DNA from: an uncultured Tateyamaria sp.
GTDB lineage: Bacteria; Pseudomonadota; Alphaproteobacteria; Rhodobacterales; Rhodobacteraceae
DNA: 64,000 bases
Assembly (NCBI RefSeq): GCF_947503415.1
Contig: NZ_CANNDS010000001.1
Coordinates: 806,001-870,000 of the forward strand
Direction of reading: 5' to 3'
Below the pieces are notes generated by a model, which was not told the DNA's origin, did not search any database, and saw nothing but the letters and a program-made list of their open reading frames with translations. Within the stretch, counting starts at the first letter, position 1. Every line of letters starts with the position of its first letter. Shown one piece after another: positions 24,492 through 32,358 of the stretch. A program made the translations under genes and the position numbers.

Positions 24492-24505
24492 TGTTAGCCC
24501 TAACA
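24492..24505. promoter_or_regulatory. Perfect inverted repeat, candidate operator of the glycogen operon
   Basis: TGTTAGCCCTAACA is a perfect 6-2-6 palindrome (TGTTAG/CTAACA) 23 nt upstream of the alpha-glucosidase ATG and 11 nt downstream of a candidate -10 box. Size and symmetry suit a LacI-type or other dimeric repressor. No such repressor gene is in the window, so the regulator is unknown. Confidence 0.45.
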
Positions 24506-24516
24506 CTCAAAGCGAT

Positions 24517-24545
24517 CTGTTACGCGCGAGGAAGGTAAAACGCAA
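24517..24545 (-). promoter_or_regulatory. Weak sigma-70 promoter candidate for the glycogen operon
   Basis: Reading leftward, TTGCGT (24545-24540) and TAACAG (24522-24517) are spaced by 17 nt. The -35 match is fair and the -10 match poor. The placement just upstream of the palindrome at 24492-24505 would put that operator over the transcription start. Confidence 0.25.
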
Positions 24546-24770
24546 ACGATTCACGGCGTGGAAGAGGGGTCGCAGGTAGGAAATCGCGTGGATGGCGCGT
24601 TTGCGAGACAATGCGAAGACTGCGGTGTTCGTCATCAAACCGGAAATCCGGGGCAAACAGAGCGTCACATTCCGTTGCTTCACCTTGCCGGGTCAGTCCG
24701 ATGTCTTCTAAGCGCCCCGGAAGGTGCCGCGTTATTGAACGTCACCTGAATCGTATCCGCGGAAGACTTT

Positions 24771-26303
24771 TCAGATCGGAGTCGCGTCCTCGTTCTGCAG
24801 GGCGTTTTGGAAGAGGCGCTCGACGGCGTTGTCGTAATGTGCGCGGGCTTCCTTGGCGACGATGGGGAAATAGTTGGCGTAAAAGTCGAAGGCAAACCCG
24901 GGATAGCGGGTCTGGAGGTCATGATAAGCCGTGCGGGCAGCGGCGTGATCCTCCAGCATCACATGGGACAGGCATCTGTAAATGATCGCGGACACCCGCT
25001 GTGGTCCAGACCTTGAGGCGGCCACGCTGCGCGCATAGTCCCCAAAGAAAAAGCGGATGCGCGCCTCCACAAACCGATACCATCCGGGCGGCAGCGGATT
25101 TAGCCGAAGCGCCAGGTCAAACATGTCGCGCGCCCGCGAAAAGTCCCCCGATATGACGCAAAGCGATGTGGCGACACAAACGCAGGCGTCGGCATCGCCG
25201 TGACAGGTCTGCACCGCATGTTCGAGGCTTTCCAGAGCGCCCGCCAGATCGCCCTCGCGCGCCCTTTGCAGCGCGATCAGGGCGGAAATCAAAGGATCCC
25301 GGGGGTTGAGGATGAAAGCCTTCGCCATGGCTGCGGCAGACTCTTCAAGGATAAACGGGTCCTTTTGCGCATAAACGTCATAGGACCACTGAAGCATGAT
25401 CGCTTTCATCACGAGGCAGCGCGGGAAATTGGGATCAAGCTCAAGAGAGCGGTCCAGATGCGCAAGTGAACGCTTCACGCTTTCTGTGTCGAAATTGAGC
25501 TCCAGATCGCAGCCCCTGATGAAATGCTCAAATGCGCTGAGGGTCTGGGGCGGTTTTCGGGTCCCTTGCTTGTATTCGGCAAGGTGCAATTCGCCCTGCC
25601 AGCCCGAAATTGCATTTACGACCTTGGCCGCCAGCAATTCGACCTCGCCATCGTCGACAAGCTCAAATCTGTCGGCCCAGACATGGTGGTCCGATTGCCC
25701 GTCGATCAGGTGGACTGAAATCTGCGTACGGCTGTCGAGACGGGCCACGCTGCTTTCCAGAAAATACTGCGCGTTCAATTCCCCAGCGACTTGGCTCAGC
25801 TCGCGGGTTGGATCAACTGCAAAGGATGACTGGCGTGACACGATTTCCATGTATTTGTGCGACACAAGGCCCGCGATGACGGCTTCGGCAAAGCGGTCGC
25901 CGATAGTATGCAAATCTCCGTGCACGATGGGCCGCAGCACGGCAAGGTTGGGTGTCTGATCCTGAGGCGAGGCTCTTGGACCTTGCACATTCGGACCATC
26001 CAACGCCGTCTCGATGACCTTTCCAATCAGCCGAAACCCCTTGCCGCGAACGGTTTCAATATAAGCAGGCTCCTTGGCATCATCCCCGATCGCCGTGCGC
26101 AGATCAAAAATGTACTCGCGCACCAGATCCTCGGTCACATGCAGGCCGTGCCAGACATGATCAAGGATGTGGTCCTTGCTGACGATCTCGCCCGGCCTGT
26201 CCAGAAGGCAGATCAGGACAGAGGCGGCTTTCGGCGTAATCTGAACGATCTTGCCGGCTCTGCAGAGTTTGTTTTCCACCTTGTCGAAATACAGCGGTTC
26301 CAA
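24771..26303 (-). CDS. Winged-helix (OmpR/CadC-type) transcriptional regulator with TPR-like C-terminus
   Basis: A soluble regulator of about 510 residues. Residues 1-100 form a Trans_reg_C winged helix (VQITPKAASVLICLLDRPGE, KDHILDHVWHGLHVTEDLVREYIFDLR, YIETVRGKGFRL). The middle resembles the FlgO/TolB-N-like domain of CadC-type proteins (AQYFLESSVARLDSRTQISV, VHLIDGQSDHHVWADRFEL). The C-terminal part is TPR-like helical repeats. No membrane segment is seen, unlike CadC. The start is uncertain: TTG at 26303 has GAAGG 7 nt upstream and fits the domain, while an upstream TTG at 26438 would add a Cys-rich leader. It is divergent from the metzincin gene, which it may control. Confidence 0.82.
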   Translation of the reverse strand: MEPLYFDKVENKLCRAGKIVQITPKAASVLICLLDRPGEIVSKDHILDHVWHGLHVTEDLVREYIFDLRTAIGDDAKEPAYIETVRGKGFRLIGKVIETALDGPNVQGPRASPQDQTPNLAVLRPIVHGDLHTIGDRFAEAVIAGLVSHKYMEIVSRQSSFAVDPTRELSQVAGELNAQYFLESSVARLDSRTQISVHLIDGQSDHHVWADRFELVDDGEVELLAAKVVNAISGWQGELHLAEYKQGTRKPPQTLSAFEHFIRGCDLELNFDTESVKRSLAHLDRSLELDPNFPRCLVMKAIMLQWSYDVYAQKDPFILEESAAAMAKAFILNPRDPLISALIALQRAREGDLAGALESLEHAVQTCHGDADACVCVATSLCVISGDFSRARDMFDLALRLNPLPPGWYRFVEARIRFFFGDYARSVAASRSGPQRVSAIIYRCLSHVMLEDHAAARTAYHDLQTRYPGFAFDFYANYFPIVAKEARAHYDNAVERLFQNALQNEDATPI

Positions 26304-26640
26304 AACAAGACCTTCAAAGGTGTTGTGACTTGGGCAGCAACTACAGTGCTGAACATATCCAAGCCTGTGCCATCCGGCAACGTCGCCGCCTGGTGGGCAT
26401 GTGGCAAACGTGGGTGGGCAAACTCCACAATGACACAACGGACTGCTGCGAAGCGACCCTGTACCGTTTAGCTGTGCTCAATTCATGGGCACGTCGACGC
26501 TTGCTGCAGGACTGTGCGGCATCTCATTTTCAGCCGGAGACACATTATCCTTCCTGCCGGGGGTCTCCATTCGTACGGCCACACGTCCTGCACTTGCCGG
26601 CACATCTGTTGAGCCAATCAAGTATTTTTGGAGAAAAACC
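26304..26640. other. Divergent intergenic region between regulator and metzincin genes
   Basis: About 340 bp if both chosen starts are right. It must hold both promoters. Open frames cross it on both strands but lack ribosome-binding sites and recognisable protein features. On the minus strand the regulator frame stays open and would encode CHCGVC and CSCCPSH pairs if a TTG at 26438 were used. No convincing -35/-10 pair, repeat or RNA was identified. Confidence 0.4.
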
Positions 26641-28971
26641 ATGACTGACGAGTCCAGAGATGACATCGATGTAATTGCCAATCGCGCGACACCGGACGAT
26701 CCGCAAATGGACACACCCGGCCCGCTCCGGATGTATTCCCATCAGTTCCGGCGGGTGCATGTGCCTGCGGTGCGTGCCGTATCAGGGCAAGTGACCGTCC
26801 CGCACATCCGTGCAAACCGTGCCAGTGAACGACGCGTGCGCGCCGCACTTGAGCAGCGCTTGCATCCTGATTTCAAAGAGTTTGACAGCCCCCAGCCCGA
26901 CGAAGGTATGTCTTGGGAGGCTTATTTTCCCGGATGCGCCGGGGAGGATGAGCATGACGACCTACCTGAAAGTGACCATGTCGCCTTTGCGCTCGCAAAT
27001 GCGGCAGCGACCCTCGAAAAACCTGAGCGGCTGGTGAACAAGACTGCCGTGGCACTGGTGATCGTTGACGGGCCCGGGCCCGACTTCAAGATTTCACAGG
27101 CCGAGCGCGAGAACATCGAGGTTCAGTGGCAGGAAGCAACCGAATGGATCAGTGCCCAACGTCCATCAGCAAAAATCTCCTGGTACACCGAAGTGCATGA
27201 CGCCTCGGTCGACATCACGCCCTGGGACGGGGCACCATGGAAAGGCATGCCCAACTATGACGGGGTGTCTGCCATGTTCACCAACTCTGTGAACGGGCGC
27301 ATCTATGGGTTTGACATCAAGGTCAACGCCAACAGCTCTTCACCTCGGCCACAGTATTTCCGGATCTCCAGCCTCGCCAACGGGGTTGATCCGGGCTACC
27401 CCAAAGACATCAAAGACCATTGGGACCTGCCCGCACAATTCGAAAGCGGCGTGGATGCCGCGTGCTGGCGCGAGAAGAACCAGAAAATCTATCTGTTCAA
27501 AGGCTCGGAATATGTGCGGGTCGATCCCGAAACCTTCGCGGCCGACCCCGGCTATCCAAAACAAATCGCAGTCGGCTGGAAAAACATCGATCCCGACTTT
27601 GCGGAAGGTGTTGATGCCGTCCTTGGTCACAAGGGCAACAACAGCATCTACATGTTCAAGGGGTCTCAATACATCAAGTTTACCAACGGCAGCAGCAACA
27701 TGGCGCCCGGATATCCCAAATCCATCGCAGATCACTGGGGCGGCGGCGATCTTGGCAAGTTCGCAAACGGCATTGATTGCGCGTTCTGGCGGGACAGCAC
27801 GTCGAAAATCTACATGTTCCGCAATTCGCGCTTCGGCGGAAAATATCTGCAAATCGACCCGGACACATTCACCGTCGACGACGAATACAAGAATGGCGTG
27901 CCCATCGGCTTGTCCAAAAACGATGCCGAAGCGCTGTGGCGCAACCCTGCTTTGGAACAGCTTGGTGTCGAGGGGAGCCTGGACGGCGCATCGCAGCTTG
28001 CCTTGAACGCGAAGGCCGCAAGTGGGGCTCAAAACGCCATCATTGCCTTTGTGACCAAGTGGACCACCGTGCACTCTGCTTATGCGGGCGGGCATCGGTT
28101 CACCCTGTCCAAATCAAGCCTCGCGGGCACCTTTTTCCGCACAATGGCGCATGAAACCCTTCACCTTTTTGGCGCCAAGGACGAGTACAAGACCACCTCA
28201 TCCTGTTCCGAGCTCTACGGGCGGTTTTTCAGGGCAAAGAACTCCAATTCCCGGAGTTGCACGCCCAGCCCGGTACCCTGCATCATGGATGCCAACGAAC
28301 CCAACGTGTGCGAGTATACCAAGCTGCACGTCGGCTGGGGTCCGTTCGAGGATAACATCGACGCGGCCGTCTTCCGAGGCGATACCGGCCAGACATACTT
28401 TTTCGGAGGGGCGCACTACATCCGCTACTCGGATATCAAGGACGGTCGGGACACAGGCTATCCCCGCTACATCGCGAACGGCTTCTCAGGGCTGCCCCTG
28501 TCCTTCAAGCTGGGGATCGATGCGGCTTTGTGGCGCGAGGACAACGAGGCGCTCTATTTCTTCAAGGGCAACGAATATGTGCGCTTTGACAAAGGCAGCA
28601 ACACCATGAAGACCGGATACCCGAAGAAGATCAAAAGCCGCTGGAAAGGTTTGCCCGCACATTTTCAATCCGACATTTCGGCCGCGTTCTGGCGCAAGTC
28701 CAACGACCGTATCTATCTGTTCAAGGGCGACGAATACGTCCGCATGGAAGTGACCGGCAGCGGGATTGCCATGGAAGACGAATACCCGAAGCCCATCGCG
28801 TCCGTTTGGGACGGGCTCCAGCGTGTTGACGCCGCCTTGATGCGCAGGGACACCGACCAAATCTACCTCTTTCACGGCACGCGCTACTCCCGGTTCTCAA
28901 AGGTGAGCGATGGGAAAGATGAGGGATATCCCCGGTTCATCGACGGAATCTGGATGCCGTTCCCCCGATAA
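26641..28971 (+). CDS. Metzincin-like zinc metallopeptidase with two hemopexin-like propellers
   Basis: A 776-residue protein not matched to any named family member. Residues 136-191 (AVALVIVDG, then a helix ERENIEVQWQEATEWI and a strand) look like the start of a metzincin catalytic domain. Four hemopexin-type repeats follow (about 208-424). The fold then appears to resume, with the zinc motif HETLHLFGAKD (HExxHxxGxxD, residues 504-514) and CIMDAN (547-552) as probable Met-turn. Four more hemopexin repeats fill 569-771. Cysteines 522, 540, 547 and 557 cluster around the active site; Cys99 lies in the N-terminal extension. ATG at 26641 has TGGAG 8 nt upstream. No signal peptide is seen, which is odd for a matrixin-like enzyme. 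Zinc binding is seen by motif; proteolysis and localisation are inferred. Confidence 0.82.
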   Translation: MTDESRDDIDVIANRATPDDPQMDTPGPLRMYSHQFRRVHVPAVRAVSGQVTVPHIRANRASERRVRAALEQRLHPDFKEFDSPQPDEGMSWEAYFPGCAGEDEHDDLPESDHVAFALANAAATLEKPERLVNKTAVALVIVDGPGPDFKISQAERENIEVQWQEATEWISAQRPSAKISWYTEVHDASVDITPWDGAPWKGMPNYDGVSAMFTNSVNGRIYGFDIKVNANSSSPRPQYFRISSLANGVDPGYPKDIKDHWDLPAQFESGVDAACWREKNQKIYLFKGSEYVRVDPETFAADPGYPKQIAVGWKNIDPDFAEGVDAVLGHKGNNSIYMFKGSQYIKFTNGSSNMAPGYPKSIADHWGGGDLGKFANGIDCAFWRDSTSKIYMFRNSRFGGKYLQIDPDTFTVDDEYKNGVPIGLSKNDAEALWRNPALEQLGVEGSLDGASQLALNAKAASGAQNAIIAFVTKWTTVHSAYAGGHRFTLSKSSLAGTFFRTMAHETLHLFGAKDEYKTTSSCSELYGRFFRAKNSNSRSCTPSPVPCIMDANEPNVCEYTKLHVGWGPFEDNIDAAVFRGDTGQTYFFGGAHYIRYSDIKDGRDTGYPRYIANGFSGLPLSFKLGIDAALWREDNEALYFFKGNEYVRFDKGSNTMKTGYPKKIKSRWKGLPAHFQSDISAAFWRKSNDRIYLFKGDEYVRMEVTGSGIAMEDEYPKPIASVWDGLQRVDAALMRRDTDQIYLFHGTRYSRFSKVSDGKDEGYPRFIDGIWMPFPR
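27262..27912 (+). repeat. First hemopexin-like propeller: four repeats (inserted)
   Basis: Residues 208-424 contain four degenerate units of about 50 residues with the pattern [F-x-x-G-V/I-D-A-A-x-W] then [I-Y-x-F-K-G-x-x-Y-x-R] then [GYPK-x-I-x-x-x-W]. Clear examples are ESGVDAACWREKNQKIYLFK and GSEYVRVDP. Four units make one complete hemopexin propeller. It separates the first metzincin-like strands from the zinc motif. Confidence 0.85.
28345..28968 (+). repeat. Second hemopexin-like propeller: four C-terminal repeats
   Basis: Residues 569-776 contain four further units: NIDAAVFRG..YFFGGAHYIRY, GIDAALWRE..YFFKGNEYVRF, DISAAFWRK..IYLFKGDEYVRM and RVDAALMRRD..IYLFHGTRYSRF. The second and third end in a GYPK- or EYPK-type element and Trp, and the first and last in GYPRYI/GYPRFI. 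This mirrors the C-terminal hemopexin domain of animal matrix metalloproteinases. Confidence 0.87.
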
Positions 28972-28993
28972 AGGCCAGTGAAGCACCCAAAGC

Positions 28994-29021
28994 GACCGGC
29001 GTCTGATCAAAGGCGCCGGTC
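28994..29021. terminator. Candidate bidirectional hairpin terminator
   Basis: GACCGGCG (28994-29001) pairs perfectly with CGCCGGTC (29014-29021) around a 12-nt loop, between the convergent ends of the metzincin gene and a methyltransferase gene. There is no T-tract on either side, so a classical Rho-independent terminator is not proven. Confidence 0.4.
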
Positions 29022-29071
29022 CATTGCCATGCAGTGACATGCGGCTTGGGTGTCGCGCCCGACGCGGTGGA

Positions 29072-29851
29072 CTACAACCGCCATTCAGGCTTTGCCAAGT
29101 GCCAAACATGCTCAACCGGGTAGTCTTTCGCCCAGTCCGCAGGAATTGCCGCACGAGTGCCTAACGCCCATTCAGGCGCGTAAAGCTCTTGATATTTCGT
29201 GACGTGGAAACCGATGTCGGTGAACAGGTCCATCCAGGCTGACATCGTCAGATTGAAGCACACGCCTGTCGGCTCAAACTCAACCTCCGTCCAATCCGCA
29301 CCCCACATATCACGGTAAGGACGATGCAACGTCCGATCTGCAGGCGACCCATCAAAAGGCGAGCAGATCAGCGATAGCGGATGGTTTCCGAGAAACACCA
29401 ACCGTCCACCCGGGCGCAGCAACCGCCACGCCTCCGGCAACCACCTGTCAGGCCGACACCAGATCGACGCACCGTACTCCGACACTGCGAAATCAAACGA
29501 CGCATCGGGTAAACCGGTCGCTTCGGCATTGCCCTCGATAAAGGTGATAGCCGCCTTGTGGTCTGTCGCCAGTTGCCGGGCGGTGGCCAGTTGTGCTGCG
29601 GAGATATCTATGCCCGTAACCCTCGCGCCACGCCGGGTCATCCAATAGGAAACGTAGCCCGTTCCGCACCCCAATTCCACCGCGTCCATACCTTTCATGT
29701 CAGCGGGAAGCAGGTTCAGGCCCTCATCGGGGTTTCCCCACGTGCCCCACTTCGGAGACTCGAGCGACCAATGCCCTTTTGCAAAATCGACCCAATTGCC
29801 AGCGTCAGCATCCCAGACATCTCGGTTGATCGACAAGTAGTCGCGTGTCAT
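29072..29851 (-). CDS. SAM-dependent class I methyltransferase
   Basis: A 259-residue methyltransferase of the UbiE/Methyltransf_11 type. SAM-binding motif I is AVELGCGTGYVSYW, followed by VTGIDISAAQLATARQLA, the motif-II region FDFAVSEYGASIWC and LLRPGGRLVFLGNHPL. The start at 29851 (MTRDYLSINRDVWDADAGNW) has GGAGGG just upstream; an in-frame start at 29896 is less likely. The gene stands alone, so its substrate cannot be inferred. Confidence 0.87.
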   Translation of the reverse strand: MTRDYLSINRDVWDADAGNWVDFAKGHWSLESPKWGTWGNPDEGLNLLPADMKGMDAVELGCGTGYVSYWMTRRGARVTGIDISAAQLATARQLATDHKAAITFIEGNAEATGLPDASFDFAVSEYGASIWCRPDRWLPEAWRLLRPGGRLVFLGNHPLSLICSPFDGSPADRTLHRPYRDMWGADWTEVEFEPTGVCFNLTMSAWMDLFTDIGFHVTKYQELYAPEWALGTRAAIPADWAKDYPVEHVWHLAKPEWRL

Positions 29852-30067
29852 CGCCCACCCTCCCTTGGCGCATGGGCTTTGCTTTAGCACACCCACCCTG
29901 TCTCACCAAAACAGGCGAGTGCGGCGAAATCCAACCGAACCAGCGTCCGCATGGTCCGCACGCCACCGCTTGCACCGAAGCCATCCATCACCCGCCTGCC
30001 ACACCCACGCGCCCTCGCACCCTCCCCCCATTGCGCAGGCGGCGCCCACCCGCTACCCCGTTCCACA

Positions 30068-31606
30068 ATGAAACCGATCCGCCTTATCAGCGGCTTTCTG
30101 ACCGTGGGGGTCTGGACGCTGCTCAGCCGTATCTTGGGCTTTGTGCGCGAGATCATGATCCTGTCGCTGATCGGCCCCGGCCCGCTGATGGACGCGTTTG
30201 TCGCGGCCTTTCGCTTGCCCAACATGTTCCGCCGCTTCTTTGCCGAAGGGGCGTTCAACGCAGCCTTTGTCCCGATGTTCTCCTCCAAGCTCGAAGGGGA
30301 CGAAGATGCCGCCGAATTCGGACGCGACGCCCTGAACGGGTTGGCACTGGTCACGCTGATGCTCATGGCACTGGCGATGATCTTCATGCCCGCCCTTGTC
30401 TGGGCCACCGCAGGCGGCTTCGGAGAGGAACGGTTCGACCTGACAGTCGGCTTTGGCCGCATCGTCTTTCCCTACATTTTCTTCATGTCACTCTCGGCGC
30501 TGTTCTCCGGCATCCTGAATGCGACGGGCCGTTTCGCGGCTGCCGCCGCAGCCCCCGTCCTGCTGAATGTTCTGGTCATCACCGCCATGGCGCTGGCCTG
30601 GGCCACGGGGGGTGAGGCTATCACGTGGCTTGTCTGGACCATCCCGCTGGCGGGTGTGGCCCAACTGGTGCTCACATGGGGGGCCGCCGCGAATGCGGGC
30701 TTTGCCCTGCGCCCCGGCCTGCCCTGCTGGACGCCCGATATGTCCCAAATGGTGCGCACCGCCGTGCCCGCTGCCCTTGCCACCGGTGTCATGCAAATCA
30801 ACCTTGTCGTGGGTCAGCTTGTAGCGTCGAATTACGACAACGCGGTCAGCTGGCTCTTTGCTGCGGACCGGCTTTACCAACTGCCGCTTGGGGTCGTGGG
30901 CATCGCCGTGGGCATCGTCCTGCTGCCCGACCTGTCCCGACGGCTCAAGGCCAACGACACCGATGGAGCCCGCACCGCCTATTCCCGTGCGACCGAGTTT
31001 TCCATGGCCCTCACGGTGCCGAGCGCCGTGGCATTGATGGTCATTCCGCTGCCACTTGTGTCTGTGCTGTTTCAGCGTGGGGCGACCGGGGTGGACGACG
31101 CCGCCGCCATCGCGGTTGCCGTCGCTATCTACGGGCTGGGCCTGCCTGCCTTTGTGCTGCAAAAGGTGCTGCAACCGCAATATTTCGCGCGCGGTGACAC
31201 CCGGCGCCCCTTCCATTACGCGCTGGTCGCCATGGTCATCAATGCAGTGATTGCCGTGGGCCTGTCCCCGATCATCGGCTGGATCGCACCGGCCATCGCC
31301 ACCACCGTTGCGGGCTGGGCGATGCTCGGCCTACTCTACTGGGGTCTGCGCGGCATGGGCGACGTGGTGCGTACCGACGACCGCTACCGCCATCGTTTGC
31401 CCCGGATCATTGCAGCCTCTATCGCCATGGGCGTCGTCCTCGGCGCGCTGGCAACGGTTCTGAAACCCGCCCTCGGCACCGATGGCGTCAGGTACATCGC
31501 GCTTCTGGGCCTGATCGTCATGGGCGCAGGCAGCTATTTCGGCATTGCCCACGCCATCGGCGCGATGCGGCTGTCGGACATCAAAGGCGCTGTCCGGCGC
31601 AGCTAG
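30068..31606 (+). CDS. murJ: Lipid II flippase MurJ
   Basis: MurJ (MviN) flips lipid II across the inner membrane for peptidoglycan synthesis. The 512-residue polytopic protein begins MKPIRLISGFLTVGVWTLLSRILGFVRE and has the MOP-superfamily segment FRLPNMFRRFFAEGAFNAAFVP near residues 45-66, then about 14 hydrophobic segments. The ATG at 30068 is chosen because the open frame upstream (39 codons) is Pro-rich and unlike the family. Its TAG stop lies in a CTAG shared with the convergent rhomboid-like gene. Confidence 0.96.
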   Translation: MKPIRLISGFLTVGVWTLLSRILGFVREIMILSLIGPGPLMDAFVAAFRLPNMFRRFFAEGAFNAAFVPMFSSKLEGDEDAAEFGRDALNGLALVTLMLMALAMIFMPALVWATAGGFGEERFDLTVGFGRIVFPYIFFMSLSALFSGILNATGRFAAAAAAPVLLNVLVITAMALAWATGGEAITWLVWTIPLAGVAQLVLTWGAAANAGFALRPGLPCWTPDMSQMVRTAVPAALATGVMQINLVVGQLVASNYDNAVSWLFAADRLYQLPLGVVGIAVGIVLLPDLSRRLKANDTDGARTAYSRATEFSMALTVPSAVALMVIPLPLVSVLFQRGATGVDDAAAIAVAVAIYGLGLPAFVLQKVLQPQYFARGDTRRPFHYALVAMVINAVIAVGLSPIIGWIAPAIATTVAGWAMLGLLYWGLRGMGDVVRTDDRYRHRLPRIIAASIAMGVVLGALATVLKPALGTDGVRYIALLGLIVMGAGSYFGIAHAIGAMRLSDIKGAVRRS

Positions 31607-32286
31607 CGGCGGCGCAGTGTCGCCAACACCCGCGCCATGCCCCCCGGCATGACAAAAGCGGTCAATGCAAAGCCTGCACAAAACCCGGCCAGTTCTCCCA
31701 CCCAGGCATAACCCACCTGAAAGAACATCCCGAATAACAGCTGCAACCCCATCAGTACGCCAATCAGGGTAAAGGCACGCGATTGCGGCCCACCCGTCGC
31801 CGCTAGCTTTTGCCACAGCAGAAACGTGAACACCCCAATCAACCCGTACACACTCGGATATGCGCCAATCAGCCAAGCCTGATCCGTTAGCAGCGCAAAG
31901 ACCAAAGCCCCGAACACCCCACACAACACAAACAGCAGAATGACCGCCCAACCGCCCATCACCTCACCCACCATCTTGCCCATGGCCAGCAGGATCACGG
32001 ACGCAAATACGGTCGAGGTGAGGGTGCCATGCACAAAGGGATAGGTCACAAAGCGCAGCAAATGCTTAGGCAATAGAATGCCATTCGATACCATGTAGTC
32101 AAAGGCTTCCCCCGAAAACCCGTAGTCATTCAGCGCCTGCAAGCGCCAACCAACAGCGGCAGGGCCACCAATCAAATTCGCCTCGCCCAGCGAGAACGCC
32201 AACTCGGGCAGCGCAATGGCCGCAAACAGCAACCATACCGCTGGGGGCAACGGGTTCACGGGACTGGGTTCACGGTAATCGGACAT
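31603..32286 (-). CDS. Rhomboid-like membrane protein, probably catalytically inactive
   Basis: A 227-residue protein with about six hydrophobic segments and the overall pattern of small bacterial rhomboids. Aligning its LIGAYPSVYGLIG (139-151) to the canonical LIGASGAVYGLIG puts Tyr143 at the nucleophilic Ser and Pro144 at the following Gly. The last helix has GELAGFCAGF where active enzymes have AHLGGFLAGF, so the catalytic His becomes Glu198. The His/Asn oxyanion pattern of TM2 also appears lost after VHGTLTS. A pseudoprotease (chaperone- or derlin-like) role is inferred. The start at 32286 is 33 nt inside the longest frame. It converges on murJ and diverges from trpS. Confidence 0.8.
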   Translation of the reverse strand: MSDYREPSPVNPLPPAVWLLFAAIALPELAFSLGEANLIGGPAAVGWRLQALNDYGFSGEAFDYMVSNGILLPKHLLRFVTYPFVHGTLTSTVFASVILLAMGKMVGEVMGGWAVILLFVLCGVFGALVFALLTDQAWLIGAYPSVYGLIGVFTFLLWQKLAATGGPQSRAFTLIGVLMGLQLLFGMFFQVGYAWVGELAGFCAGFALTAFVMPGGMARVLATLRRR

Positions 32287-32358
32287 GGGGCCTGCCTGCT
32301 TGACGCTTGTTTGCCCCATGGGTAAGCCAACGACGCAAATTTGCCCAGAGGGAAGCCC

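Larger units (their letters stand above)
24469..24770. other. Intergenic leader of the glycogen operon
   Basis: About 300 bp separate the alpha-glucosidase start from the stop of the upstream regulator gene on the same strand. The left part holds a perfect inverted repeat and a weak promoter candidate (listed separately). In the rest no coding frame with a ribosome-binding site, no RNA gene and no clear terminator for the regulator gene was seen. Confidence 0.5.

Noticed and set aside
26485-26640. Upstream ATG extending the metzincin gene by 52 codons, with an AAGLC motif resembling a lipobox
   Set aside because: No ribosome-binding site precedes it and no charged n-region or proper hydrophobic core is present; the ATG at 26641 has TGGAG at good spacing.
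26330-26644. Plus-strand open frame of 104 codons in the regulator/metzincin intergenic region
   Set aside because: No ribosome-binding site, no domain, and it runs into the metzincin start; treated as non-coding.
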